DNA of 64,000 bases from BOG-1184 sp049514575. Lineage in GTDB: Bacteria; Fibrobacterota; Chitinivibrionia; Chitinivibrionales; Chitinispirillaceae. The stretch lies in assembly GCA_049514575.1 (NCBI GenBank), contig JBEKUX010000008.1, positions 1 to 64,000 of the forward strand, written 5' to 3'. This document shows, one piece after another, positions 1 to 8,589 of this stretch. The translations under genes were made by a program, and so were the position numbers. Every line of letters begins with the position of its first letter. Within the stretch, counting starts at the first letter, position 1. The notes beneath the pieces were generated by a model. That model saw nothing but the letters and a program-made list of their open reading frames with translations. It had not been told where the DNA came from and did not search any database.

Positions 1-131
1 CGGGTAATGGATGCTCTAAATCTGTAAAAATGGTGCCCCTGCCTGCGCCGAGGCTCTCGCCACGCTAACGCTTGGCGTAGCGGGTCGGCAGGCAGGCACC
101 CGACACCCTCCGCAGGAGCGGAGCCTTTAGC
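1..131. repeat. MITE-like dispersed repeat, copy 1 (cut by window edge)
   Basis: This intergenic segment holds the core ATGCTCTAAATCTG at 11-24 and ends with GGAGCCTTTAGC at 120-131. The same two motifs in the same order occur at 22237-22292 and, more diverged, at 30652-30714. Between them lie GC-rich inverted arms (GCCTGCCTGCGCCGA near 39-55 against TCGGCAGGCAGGC near 85-98). It carries no open frame. The left end lies outside the window. Confidence 0.6.
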
Positions 132-165
132 ACATAAAGAATTAACATCAAGGAGCTTACATATC

Positions 166-1680
166 ATGAAATTCAGGCCGCTATGCCTCATTATCCGCGA
201 TGGTTGGGGAAAGGGCAAGGATGAGCCGTCGAACGCCATTTTCATGGCGAGGACGCCGTTTACCGATGAGTACGAGAAGAATTTCCCGACCACTCTTATC
301 CAAACCTCGGGCCTGAGCGCAGGGCTGCCTGCCGGATATCAGGGCAACAGCGAAGTGGGTCACCTCAATATCGGCGCCGGCCGCATTGTTTATCAGAGCC
401 TGACCCGTATCGACAAATCGGTTTCCGACGGTGATTTTTTCACGAACCCGGCGTTTCACAAGGCCATTAATTTTGCTAAAGAGAATAAAAGCACGCTGCA
501 CCTCGCCGGTTTGATCCAGGAGGAGGGCGTGCATGCCGTGACGCGCCACTGCATTTCGCTCCTGGAACTCTGCAAAGCGCAGCATTTCGACCGTGTGGTG
601 ATCCATGCGATCACTGACGGCCGCGATACGCCGCCCAGGTCGGCCGAGGAACACCTTTCCCTTCTCGAAGCAGGCATTAAAAAGACCGGCGTGGGCCGCG
701 TAGCAACCGTTATCGGACGCTACTATGCCATGGACCGCGACAACCGCTGGGAGCGGACCGAGCGCGCCTACCGGGCGGTGATGCAGGGAGAGGGAGAAAA
801 AGTCATGGGCTGGCGCGAAGCGGTGCGGAACGCCTACGCTGCAGGGGAGGGCGATGAGTTCATAAAACCGCGCGTCATCGACTACAAAGGCATGTTGGAA
901 AACGATGCGTTCATTTTCTTCAATTTCCGGTTCGATCGCACCCGTCAACTGGCCAAAGCGATGGTGGAGCCTGCTGCGCAGTTCACGCAGTTCGCCCGTC
1001 CGTTTACGGTACGGTGCTTCATCGCCATGACGCACTATTACGATAACGGGAACTTTACGGAAGCGTATCCCGAGGTCGAAAACAGGAACATTCTCGGCGA
1101 AGTGCTCGCTGCCCGCGACCTCAGGCAATTCAGGTGCGCGGAGACCGAAAAGTATGCCCATGTGACGTTTTTTTTCAACAGTCTGCGCAACGAGCCGTTT
1201 AACGGAGAAGACCGCATTCTGGTGCCGAGTCCCAAGGTCGCCACCTATGATCTGAAACCCGAGATGAGCGCTTATGAGGTGCGCGACAAGCTTGTTGAAG
1301 CCGTTAACAGTAAAGAATATGATGTTATCATCTGCAACTTTGCAAATGGCGACATGGTCGGCCACACCGGAGTTTACGACGCGATCATCAGGGCGGTCGA
1401 AACGGTCGATACGTGCGTGCACGACGTGGTCGAGGCCGCGCGACGTCAGGGGGGCGCCTGCATCATCGCCGCTGATCACGGCAATGCCGAACAGACCAGA
1501 CTCGAAGACGGTTCGCCCATGACCGCCCACACCACCAATCCGGTGCCGCTGAGCGTGATCGGCGCCGGTTCCTTCAAGCTCCGCACCGGCGGCAAGCTCT
1601 GCGATATAGCGCCGACCATGCTTGAGCTTTTAGACATTCCCAAACCGACGGAAATGACGGGCATCTCACTTATTATTTGA
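166..1680 (+). CDS. gpmI: 2,3-bisphosphoglycerate-independent phosphoglycerate mutase
   Basis: This cytosolic glycolytic enzyme interconverts 3- and 2-phosphoglycerate using two Mn ions and a phosphoserine intermediate. The 504 residues match the usual family length. The nucleophile is Ser62 in GNSEVGH. Other signature blocks are the N-terminal RDGWG, HAITDGRDTPP near 145, GRYYAMDRDNRW near 185, FANGDMVGHTG near 390 and AADHGNAEQ near 440, which supply metal and substrate ligands. An AAGGAG lies about 10 bases before the ATG. The gene stands alone, followed by an inverted-repeat element and then nadE on the same strand. Nothing looks damaged. The assignment is secure. Confidence 0.97.
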   Translation: MKFRPLCLIIRDGWGKGKDEPSNAIFMARTPFTDEYEKNFPTTLIQTSGLSAGLPAGYQGNSEVGHLNIGAGRIVYQSLTRIDKSVSDGDFFTNPAFHKAINFAKENKSTLHLAGLIQEEGVHAVTRHCISLLELCKAQHFDRVVIHAITDGRDTPPRSAEEHLSLLEAGIKKTGVGRVATVIGRYYAMDRDNRWERTERAYRAVMQGEGEKVMGWREAVRNAYAAGEGDEFIKPRVIDYKGMLENDAFIFFNFRFDRTRQLAKAMVEPAAQFTQFARPFTVRCFIAMTHYYDNGNFTEAYPEVENRNILGEVLAARDLRQFRCAETEKYAHVTFFFNSLRNEPFNGEDRILVPSPKVATYDLKPEMSAYEVRDKLVEAVNSKEYDVIICNFANGDMVGHTGVYDAIIRAVETVDTCVHDVVEAARRQGGACIIAADHGNAEQTRLEDGSPMTAHTTNPVPLSVIGAGSFKLRTGGKLCDIAPTMLELLDIPKPTEMTGISLII

Positions 1681-1746
1681 AAGTAGTTTGGGCAGTTGCG
1701 CCGATAGAGTTGGTAAGCCTATTTTCTCATGACTGTTGAAAAAAGG

Positions 1747-1838
1747 GGGGGAGTCACCGGGGTTGTCGAGCGAACATAGGGGGCGGCCGCAGGTCGGGGG
1801 TCCCCAGAGAGCGAGGCAATTTTCGGTGACTCCTCCCC
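1747..1838. repeat. Inverted-repeat element between gpmI and nadE
   Basis: GGGGGAGTCACCG at about 1747-1759 is matched by CGGTGACTCCTCCCC at 1824-1838, giving a long hairpin of about 92 bases. The GC-rich loop contains a second small inverted repeat (GGGGGTCCCC near 1796-1805). There is no T-run after it, so it is not a standard terminator. It looks like an inserted palindromic element. Confidence 0.55.
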
Positions 1839-1872
1839 GAGAAGTTTATTGTTCTGCGATGAACCATATGCT

Positions 1873-3525
1873 ATGAAAATAACAATCTGTCAATACAATC
1901 CTCTGGTGGGAGATGTGACTGGAAACGCGAAACGCGTCTGCGGCGCAGTTGCCGCAGCGTCAAAAGAAGGCGCAGACCTCGTCGTTTTCCCCGAATTGTT
2001 CATCCAGGGATATCCGCCGCGCGACCTTCTGGAACAGCGCTGGTTCATACGGAACGGGCAGGAGGCGATTAAAACGATCTGTGCCTGTTCTAAAAAATAT
2101 CCGCAGACCGGCATACTTGTCGGTACGGCGCTGCCCAATAATCTGTCCCGCGGGAAGCGGCTTTACAATGCCGCGGTGCTCATCCGGAAAGGGAAGATAG
2201 TGTTTCAGCAGGCCAAAACGCTGCTGCCCACCTATGACGTTTTTGACGAGACCCGTTATTTCGATCCTGCGCAGAAGGTCAGAACGTTCAGGTTCAAGGG
2301 AGAAAACCTCGGCATAAGCATCTGCGAAGACGCATGGAACCACCGGGACCTGTGGACCGGACAACTATACAAGAGAGACCCCATAGCGGAATTGGCGTCA
2401 AAAGGCGCAACCCTTCTTATCAACATTGCCGCTTCGCCTTTCCACCTCGGCAAGGGAAACCTGCGCGCATCGCTTGCGAAAAAACATGCGCGCCGGCACC
2501 AGGTACCTTTTCTTTATGTCAATCAGGTCGGCAGCAACGACGACCTGATATTCGACGGCAGCAGCATGTTTTTCGACGGCAGGGGTATGCTGCGTGCCAA
2601 AGGTCCGGCCTTTACGGAATCGACGTTCATCGTTGATACTGAAAAACCGGGAAAACCATTCGCATTGCCTGACTTCGATACGCTGGAAGCGGTTTACCAG
2701 GCGCTCGTACTCGGTATCAGCGATTATGCCCGAAAGTGCGGTTTTTCCAAGGCGCTAGTCGGGCTTTCCGGTGGAGTGGATTCGGCGCTGACCGCAGCGC
2801 TGGCCGCAAAAGCGCTCGGCCCGGAAAATATCTGGGGTGTTGCGCTTCCGTCGCGTTATTCATCGGAAGGAAGCGTGGTTGACGCGCGAAAACTTGCCGA
2901 AAACCTCGGTATCAAGTTTTACGTCATTTCCATTGAAAAACTCCGAAGGACATTTCTGGAAACGCTTGCCGGAACCTTTGCAGGTACAACACCGGGCATC
3001 ACCGAAGAGAACCTCCAGGCGCGCATCCGCGGTACGCTGCTCATGGCGCTTTCGAACAAATTTTGGCACCTGCTATTGACTACAGGAAATAAAAGCGAGC
3101 TGGCCGTGGGCTACTGTACCCTGTACGGCGACATGAACGGCGGCCTGAGCGTAATTTCCGACCTGCCCAAAGGGATGGTCTACAAGCTCGCCCGTTTTAT
3201 CAATTCTTCCTCAGGCCGGGAAATCATTCCTTCAGCAACGCTTGAAAAAGCGCCTTCTGCGGAACTGCGGCCCAACCAGACCGACCAGGACACGCTGCCC
3301 CCTTATCCGGAACTCGATGCCATGTTGGAAAGAATCGTGGAGAATGGGGATTCACTTCTCGAACTGACAAAAAAAGGATTTGAGGAAAAAACCGTCCGAT
3401 GGGTATGCACGGCGATTGCGGGAAGCGAATACAAGCGGCGTCAGGCGGCGCCGGGCCTGAAAGTCACGCCCAAGGCGTTCGGTGTGGGACGGCGGTTCCC
3501 AATTGCTGCAAAATACGATTGGTAA
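1873..3525 (+). CDS. nadE: Glutamine-dependent NAD+ synthetase
   Basis: The enzyme makes NAD+ from deamido-NAD+, ATP and ammonia released from glutamine. The N-terminal nitrilase-type glutaminase domain (residues 1 to about 260) has the Glu41-Lys115-Cys151 triad in FPELFIQG, AKTLLPTYD and SICEDAWN. The C-terminal synthetase domain has the ATP pyrophosphatase loop SGGVDS at about 299-304 and the conserved TTGNKSELAVGY block. The frame is open from a TTG at 1849, but the family N-terminus MKITICQYNPLVGD begins at the ATG at 1873, so that start is preferred (550 residues). No clear ribosome binding site is seen. It is convergent with obg. Confidence 0.95.
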   Translation: MKITICQYNPLVGDVTGNAKRVCGAVAAASKEGADLVVFPELFIQGYPPRDLLEQRWFIRNGQEAIKTICACSKKYPQTGILVGTALPNNLSRGKRLYNAAVLIRKGKIVFQQAKTLLPTYDVFDETRYFDPAQKVRTFRFKGENLGISICEDAWNHRDLWTGQLYKRDPIAELASKGATLLINIAASPFHLGKGNLRASLAKKHARRHQVPFLYVNQVGSNDDLIFDGSSMFFDGRGMLRAKGPAFTESTFIVDTEKPGKPFALPDFDTLEAVYQALVLGISDYARKCGFSKALVGLSGGVDSALTAALAAKALGPENIWGVALPSRYSSEGSVVDARKLAENLGIKFYVISIEKLRRTFLETLAGTFAGTTPGITEENLQARIRGTLLMALSNKFWHLLLTTGNKSELAVGYCTLYGDMNGGLSVISDLPKGMVYKLARFINSSSGREIIPSATLEKAPSAELRPNQTDQDTLPPYPELDAMLERIVENGDSLLELTKKGFEEKTVRWVCTAIAGSEYKRRQAAPGLKVTPKAFGVGRRFPIAAKYDW

Positions 3526-3551
3526 AAATAATAAATCTTTATGACTTTGGG

Positions 3552-3706
3552 ACTATTGGAAGGACTGCCTTCCAACCCTTGTGAGACCGCTGCGGATTCG
3601 CTTTTAGTGCTACGATCAACCACTTTTTTCACTTACACCCCAAAAGAATTCATGGTCGCGAATCCGGCGTTTGGCACAAAGGTTTCCAGACAGCCCTCCC
3701 AATAGT
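3552..3706. repeat. Long imperfect inverted repeat
   Basis: The arm at 3552-3601 (starting ACTATTGGAAGGACTGCC and ending GCGGATTCGC) is matched in reverse complement by 3658-3706 (ending CCCTCCCAATAGT), with several mismatches and a 56-base loop. It lies in the 360-base gap between nadE and obg, next to the structured RNA element at 3736. It has no coding content. It is probably a degenerate MITE or a large hairpin. Confidence 0.6.
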
Positions 3707-3735
3707 ATATACAAAAACGATAGATGGGTTAATTT

Positions 3736-3879
3736 GCGCCAGCTCGGACGGAGCGTGGCGGCATGAACGGAAGTGATATCGCCAGTCTTATCAGGGACGA
3801 GGCATGGTTATGCCGAGGAACTGATGAGACCGACTGGAAGGAAGCGCAGATGAGGAGCGACGGCAAAGCCGAGGCGCCC
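3736..3879 (+). ncRNA. Structured RNA element, HEARO/omega-RNA-like, copy 1
   Basis: The outer ends GCGCC (3736-3740) and GGCGCC (3873-3878) can pair. Inside are a GGCG/CGCC stem (3757-3760 with 3780-3783) enclosing GAACGGAAGTGA, a 10-bp stem GTCTTATCAG/CTGATGAGAC (3785-3794 with 3821-3830) capped by GGCAT/ATGCC, and a terminal CGGC-AAA-GCCG hairpin. The element at 13687-13849 has the same stems in the same order with different but still paired bases. That covariation supports a conserved RNA. The layout and the conserved GACG(G/A)AG and GAAGTGA blocks recall the HEARO family, the guide RNA of IscB nucleases; this identification is from memory and not proven. No IscB gene is nearby. Confidence 0.55.
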
Positions 3880-3885
3880 ATATAA

Positions 3886-4866
3886 TTATTTATCTTTTCT
3901 TGTTTCTTCCACCATTGCGGCCAGTTTCCGGACAACTGTTTCTACATTGTCACCTGTGACCGCGGACATCGAGAGCCAGCCGGCAGGCACGGCAAGGGAT
4001 TTTTCAGGAGAAAGAAGGTCGCTTTTCGTGAGGATAAGGCATTTGGGCCGCTCCGCAAGGCTTGCGCTGTACTGTGAGAGCTCGTTCAGCAGGATTGCCG
4101 CTTCAGTTTCCGGATCAGCCGACGTGGAATCGATAAGAACCGCGAGCACACGGGTGCGCTCGATGTGGCGCAAAAACCGTATACCTAAACCTTTGCCTTT
4201 ATGGCTGCCTTCGATGAGGCCCGGAATATCTGCCACGACAAACGAGGTATGGCTTTTACCCGCAGGAACGATGCCGAGGTGCGGTTCGGTGGTGGTAAAC
4301 GGATAGTCGGCGATTTTCGGCCGGGCCCGGGAGATGCGCGAGAGAAAGGTCGATTTGCCGGCATTCGGCCTTCCTACAAGGCCGACATCGGCCAGCACTT
4401 TGAGCACGAGCCGCAGACGCTTCTCCTCGCCCGGCCTGCCTGCTTCGGCCGCCTCCGGGTTTTTATCTTTCGGGTTCGCGAGCGCTTTGTTGCCCCTGCC
4501 GCCCCTGCCGCCGCGGGCAACAAGGAACGGTTTTCCTTCGTCAACGCAGTCAATGATGATCCGGTTCGTTTCGTCATCGTAAATAACGGTCCCTACCGGC
4601 ACGGCGATAGTGATATCTTCGGCGGTTTTGCCGGTTTTTGAAGAACCCTTGCCGTGCATGCCGCGTTCAGTTTTATAGTGCTGCTTGAAAGCCATGTCCT
4701 GAAGCGTATGGATCTGCGATGATGCCGCGATATAGATATGTCCGCCGCGGCCACCGTCGCCCCCGTCCGGCTTGCCCTTGGGCTTGAACGGCTGCCGTTC
4801 GTAAGCGTGGCAGCCGTTGCCGCCATTGCCGGCTTTTACATGAATTACCGCTTCATCGATGAACAT
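3886..4866 (-). CDS. obg: Obg-family GTPase (ribosome assembly)
   Basis: Obg is an essential GTPase that binds the large ribosomal subunit and links assembly to growth and stringent control. The glycine-rich Obg fold spans residues 1 to about 158 (GNGGNGC, KPDGGDGGRGG, GGRGGRGNK). The G domain follows with G1 GRPNAGKS at 165-172, G3 DIPG at 213-216, G4 TKSD at 280-283 and G5 SMSAVTG near 298. There is no C-terminal OCT domain, so the 326 residues fit the short form. The gene starts 6 bases after the FmdB-family gene and is probably co-transcribed with it. The symbol obg/cgtA is secure. Confidence 0.97.
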   Translation of the reverse strand: MFIDEAVIHVKAGNGGNGCHAYERQPFKPKGKPDGGDGGRGGHIYIAASSQIHTLQDMAFKQHYKTERGMHGKGSSKTGKTAEDITIAVPVGTVIYDDETNRIIIDCVDEGKPFLVARGGRGGRGNKALANPKDKNPEAAEAGRPGEEKRLRLVLKVLADVGLVGRPNAGKSTFLSRISRARPKIADYPFTTTEPHLGIVPAGKSHTSFVVADIPGLIEGSHKGKGLGIRFLRHIERTRVLAVLIDSTSADPETEAAILLNELSQYSASLAERPKCLILTKSDLLSPEKSLAVPAGWLSMSAVTGDNVETVVRKLAAMVEETRKDK

Positions 4867-4872
4867 TCTGGA

Positions 4873-5220
4873 TCACTTTGTTGAAGGATCAGTTTTCTTG
4901 CCGGGAGGGTTCGATGGGGCAGAGGCGTTTCCACTGCCGGATGATGACGGTTTCGAAGACGGACCGCTTTCGGATTTTGTCCCGGCACTTGACGTTGAGC
5001 CGCTGTCGGATTTTGCACCCTTTTTATACGAGTCCGAGCGGTAATCGGTACTGTAGAACCCGCTCCCTTTGAAAAGAAATCCGGCTCCGGCGGAGAACAG
5101 GCGGTGAACCGTGCCGCCGCATCCTGCCTTGGGGCATTTTTTCAGCGGTTCAGCGGTGATGCTCTGAAACTCCTCAAAAACATAGCCGCACTTTTCACAC
5201 TCATATTCATACGTAGGCAT
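4873..5220 (-). CDS. FmdB-family zinc-ribbon protein
   Basis: This 115-residue protein opens with MPTYEYECEKCGYVFEEF, the hallmark of the FmdB putative regulatory family. The cysteine pairs CEKC (8-11) and CPKAGC (near 29-34) form a predicted zinc ribbon. Residues after about 60 are low-complexity Ser/Lys/Gly/Pro sequence, usual for this family and probably disordered. The biological role of the family is not settled. It lies just upstream of obg in one transcription unit. Confidence 0.85.
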   Translation of the reverse strand: MPTYEYECEKCGYVFEEFQSITAEPLKKCPKAGCGGTVHRLFSAGAGFLFKGSGFYSTDYRSDSYKKGAKSDSGSTSSAGTKSESGPSSKPSSSGSGNASAPSNPPGKKTDPSTK

Positions 5221-5559
5221 ACCGTGAATATAATTTTATTTGTTGGGGGAAGTCTCCCCCTCGCTCCTTACCCGCTTTGGGCGGGTATTCCGCTACCCCC
5301 TCAGGGATGACATCCTTTCAGAAAACGCCGTGGCATTTGTTGCTTTGTTGTAGCGATTATTGTATCCCATACTTTACTGGAGGTATAGAGGTAAAATTAT
5401 ATATAATTCCCAATTTCCCAAAAATTTCAACATCGAAGACATCACCGCTCGCATTGCACGGGAGATAATGACGTAGTACTGGGAGCCAATAAAGAGCCCC
5501 TAAAGGCCTTATTTGAATAACAGTGTTATTCATAGACGGTCAGGCTAATCCAGAAAGAA
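5221..5559. other. Gene-free spacer with small hairpins
   Basis: This gap separates the FmdB gene from the end of rimO. It holds short hairpins (GGGGGAAGTCTCCCCC near 5245 and ACCCGCTTTGGGCGGGT near 5270) and one copy of a repeat with CCTAAAGGCCTTAT at 5499-5512 followed by ATAACAGTGTTAT at 5517-5529. I see no convincing gene. Confidence 0.5.
5499..5530 (+). repeat. CCTAAAGGCCTTAT repeat, copy 1
   Basis: CCTAAAGGCCTTAT is followed after four bases by the near-palindrome ATAACAGTGTTAT. The same arrangement recurs on the minus strand at about 31003-31032. Variants of the AAAGGCCT part occur at 62364-62376 and about 62450-62460. Confidence 0.5.
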
Positions 5560-6840
5560 TTATAGTATTGGCTCTCCTATTAAATCATAATCGCCTGACC
5601 CTGTAATCTTTACTTTAGTGATTGTTCCCGGGATACACCGATGATTTTTTATAAAAACATTACCGTCAATTTCCGGAGCGTCGAAGCGTGTGCGGCCACG
5701 GAAGCTATAGGAGCGGTTCTCGGAAGGCCCTTCGACGATAGCCTCCATTATTGATCCGACCCTGCGGCTGAGCGCCTTGCGGCTGATGTCGCGCTGGATG
5801 AGCATGAGTGTTTCGCAGCGCACGTCAACCGTTGATGAACGCGGCCGGTGCGGCATGCCTGCGGCCCTGGTGCCCTCTTCCGGCGACCAGGGAAACACGC
5901 CCAGCCGGTCGAACTTTATCTCTTCAACGAAGCGCAGGAGATCTTTGAAGTGGCTGTCGGTTTCTCCGGGAAATCCGAGGATAAAAGTACTGCGCAGTCC
6001 TGCGTCGGGAACGACCTTCCGTATTTTAGCAATAAGCGACCGCAGGCCTTTTGACAGGGGAGAACGGTTCATGGCTTTGAGTACCGGATCAGCGATGTGC
6101 TGCAGCGGCATGTCGAAATAAGAACACAGCCTTTTCTCGCTCGCAAAGAGCCGCAGCAGCGCGTCATCGACGTGCGCAGGGTGCAGATACATGAGGCGCA
6201 GCCAGGGGAACGAAGTGGTTTTGAGCAGCTTTTCTAGGAGCTTTACAAGGCTCGTGCCGATGTCCTTCCCGTAAAACGAGGTGTCCTGCGCAACGATAAT
6301 CAGTTCGCGGACGCCCTTTTCTTCAAGCCATTTCGCTTCGTTAATGATGTCGCGGACCGGCCTGCTGCGGTATTTTCCGCGAAGGCGCGGTATCACGCAA
6401 TAGGTACAGGAGTGCGAACACCCTTCCGCGATTTTCAGGTACTGCGTGGCAATCGGTTCAGCAAGTTCTCTTTTGAAAGGGGACAATGAGGCGGGATTGA
6501 GCTGCCTGGCAAGAAGCTGTTCCCAATCATGAACACCGACCCACAGATCGACTTCCGGAAACAGTTTCGTTACCTTGTCGCGGTAGCGCTCGGAAAAACA
6601 GCCGCTGACGATAAGTCTTCGACATCTACCGTCTTTTTTCAATGCGGCGAATTCCAGAATGGCCTCGACCGCCTCTTCCTGCGCTTCGCGGATGAATGCA
6701 CAGGTGTTGACCACGATCACGTCGGCTTTGGCGAATTCCAGCACCACTTTATAACCGGCGGCACAGAACAGATGCGCGATCCGTTCGCCGTCGATCATAT
6801 TCTTGCTGCAGCCTAAGTTTTGCAGGGCGACTGTGGGCAT
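5560..6840 (-). CDS. rimO: Ribosomal protein S12 methylthiotransferase RimO
   Basis: RimO is a radical-SAM enzyme that adds a methylthio group to a conserved aspartate of ribosomal protein S12. The N-terminal UPF0004 domain carries the auxiliary [4Fe-4S] ligands Cys11, Cys47 and Cys81. The radical-SAM cluster motif is Cys141-x3-Cys145-x2-Cys148 (CSHSCTYC). A C-terminal TRAM domain follows from about residue 360. RimO is preferred over MiaB because of the NLGCSKNMIDGE start and the 426-residue length. It begins 1 base after the stop of the upstream Ser/Thr kinase gene, so the two are likely co-translated. Confidence 0.93.
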   Translation of the reverse strand: MPTVALQNLGCSKNMIDGERIAHLFCAAGYKVVLEFAKADVIVVNTCAFIREAQEEAVEAILEFAALKKDGRCRRLIVSGCFSERYRDKVTKLFPEVDLWVGVHDWEQLLARQLNPASLSPFKRELAEPIATQYLKIAEGCSHSCTYCVIPRLRGKYRSRPVRDIINEAKWLEEKGVRELIIVAQDTSFYGKDIGTSLVKLLEKLLKTTSFPWLRLMYLHPAHVDDALLRLFASEKRLCSYFDMPLQHIADPVLKAMNRSPLSKGLRSLIAKIRKVVPDAGLRSTFILGFPGETDSHFKDLLRFVEEIKFDRLGVFPWSPEEGTRAAGMPHRPRSSTVDVRCETLMLIQRDISRKALSRRVGSIMEAIVEGPSENRSYSFRGRTRFDAPEIDGNVFIKNHRCIPGTITKVKITGSGDYDLIGEPIL

Positions 6841-6841
6841 A

Positions 6842-8515
6842 TCAATAATTTTTACTCAACTTCGACAGCTCTGCCCGCCGCTTGAAAGCGAACGCGCATT
6901 CCTCATCGGCCGTTTTCGGGGAGCACTTGGAGAATTCGATGTAGTAGTTCCACGCTTTGACCGCATCGATAAGGAGCGCGTTGTTGTTCGGATCGACCTC
7001 GAAACGTTTGTCCATGGCCCAGGCGCTGTAGTAGAGAAGTTCCTGTTTGAAACCTTGTGTTGAAGGGATGACCGAGCCGGCCGTGGCCTTGAGTGCGCTT
7101 TCGAACCTTCCTCCGGCTTCGGCATACAGGCCGAGGTGGAAATAGGCGCGGCCGAGATAGGCGTCGATTGCAGGATCGGAATAGCGGTCCTTGAGCTCCT
7201 CAAGGATTTTCCTCGCCTTGTTGTACTGCCCCTGGTACTTGATCATGACGGCCGCCATGCGGATCCGGGCCTCAAGGTACTCGTTTGCAAGCCCGCCTTT
7301 TTCGATCGACGGCACGCGCTGGTACGCGTCGACCGCATCGCTCCACTGCTCGCGTTGTTCGTTCAATTTTCCAAGATCAAGGAGCGGCATGGCGGACGAG
7401 TCGTTGAATGCCGGTACAGCCGTCTGTATAGAGAGACTCCGCCAGAAGGCGATGGCAGAAAGCGCCAGCGCCGCGATGGAGAACACGAGCGAAAAAGCGG
7501 CGAAGTGCCGCCTGAAGGTAAACGGGATTTTGACTTTTCTGCCTGCCCCGAACGAAGAGTATGAGCTGATGCAGTGGTCGATGGCTTCGAGGATCTCTTC
7601 TGCCGATGCGGGACGGTGGTTGGGGTCGCGCGACAGCAGCCGGTCGATGAGCTCTTCGGTAACTGCCGAGATTGACGGCCGCAGTTTATGCACCCGGGTG
7701 TACGAACTCGCTTTTATTGCGCTGATGAGCTCGGTGAGATTCTGGGCTGCAAAAGGTTTCTGGCCTGTGGCGAGTTCGTAAAGCACGATGCCCACGGAAA
7801 AGAAGTCGCTGCGTGTGTCAAGAGCAGCGCCGGAAATCTGTTCCGGCGACATATAGTGGAACGTGCCCACGATCATGCCTTGCATCTGTGACGAGATGTT
7901 GAGCGGCTGAGCCGCGCCGAAGTCCATGAGCTTGACGAGCTTGCCCGGCGTGATCATGATGTTTTCGGGTTTGATGTCGTGGTGCAGGACGCCCTGGATA
8001 TCTTCGTTGCCTGATCCGGTCATCCACAGTTTGTGCGCGTAATTGAGCGCGCTGGCGATCTGCTGGGCGATGGAGAGGAGTTCCCGTTCGTTAACACGCG
8101 GGTTGCGGATAATGTATTCCCGGAGCGTCTGGCCTTCGATATACTCCATTTCGATGTAAAAATAACCGCCCACTTCGCCGGTATCGAACACGCGCATGAT
8201 GTTTGGATGGTCGAAACGCGCTACGAGCTGGGCCTCCTGCTTGAAACGGACATTGAAGTCCTGTTCGTCGGACAGCGACGGCTTCAGGATCTTGACGACC
8301 CGGTCTAGGTCGAACCTGGTGTTGTGCGCCCGGTATATGAAGGCGGTGCCGCCTTCGTTGATCCGTTCCAGGATCTGGCAGTTGCCGATCGTCTTGCCGA
8401 TAAAGGCATCTGGCTGCTGCACGTCAGGACCGGTTGCGGCGGGCGCAGACTCGTCCGGCTCGTGCAGCGCCCGTTCTCGGATCGTATCGGATTTCGGGTA
8501 TTTTTTGTCGACCAT
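6842..8515 (-). CDS. Membrane Ser/Thr protein kinase with C-terminal TPR region
   Basis: This is a Hanks-type (PASTA-less) bacterial protein kinase. It has a glycine-rich loop (NEGGTAFIYRA), the lysine in VVKILKP, a catalytic loop HHDIKPEN, DFG in LMDFGAAQP and the SPEQ block. The usual HRD arginine is replaced by His. A single hydrophobic segment (FSLVFSIAALALSAIAFW) anchors it, and the roughly 170 residues beyond resemble tetratricopeptide helices with an acidic/aromatic pattern. The frame extends to 8668, but 8570-8668 is a palindrome-rich non-coding stretch. The start at 8515 (MVDKKYPK, 557 residues) is preferred, with 8551 as an alternative. It is translationally adjacent to rimO. The substrate is unknown. 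Confidence 0.88.
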   Translation of the reverse strand: MVDKKYPKSDTIRERALHEPDESAPAATGPDVQQPDAFIGKTIGNCQILERINEGGTAFIYRAHNTRFDLDRVVKILKPSLSDEQDFNVRFKQEAQLVARFDHPNIMRVFDTGEVGGYFYIEMEYIEGQTLREYIIRNPRVNERELLSIAQQIASALNYAHKLWMTGSGNEDIQGVLHHDIKPENIMITPGKLVKLMDFGAAQPLNISSQMQGMIVGTFHYMSPEQISGAALDTRSDFFSVGIVLYELATGQKPFAAQNLTELISAIKASSYTRVHKLRPSISAVTEELIDRLLSRDPNHRPASAEEILEAIDHCISSYSSFGAGRKVKIPFTFRRHFAAFSLVFSIAALALSAIAFWRSLSIQTAVPAFNDSSAMPLLDLGKLNEQREQWSDAVDAYQRVPSIEKGGLANEYLEARIRMAAVMIKYQGQYNKARKILEELKDRYSDPAIDAYLGRAYFHLGLYAEAGGRFESALKATAGSVIPSTQGFKQELLYYSAWAMDKRFEVDPNNNALLIDAVKAWNYYIEFSKCSPKTADEECAFAFKRRAELSKLSKNY

Positions 8516-8589
8516 ATTAATGAATACTTTTGAAAATTCACTTTTCTGCATGAAGAGTCGGATGGGCTGCCTTCCGGCACTGCGGAACG

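Noticed and set aside
181..1530. 449-codon minus-strand open frame opposite gpmI
   Set aside because: It mirrors a strongly supported gene, has no family-like motifs and follows from codon bias.
5277..5468. 63-codon open frame in the gap before rimO
   Set aside because: It begins in a hairpin region, has no ribosome binding site and no recognisable domain.
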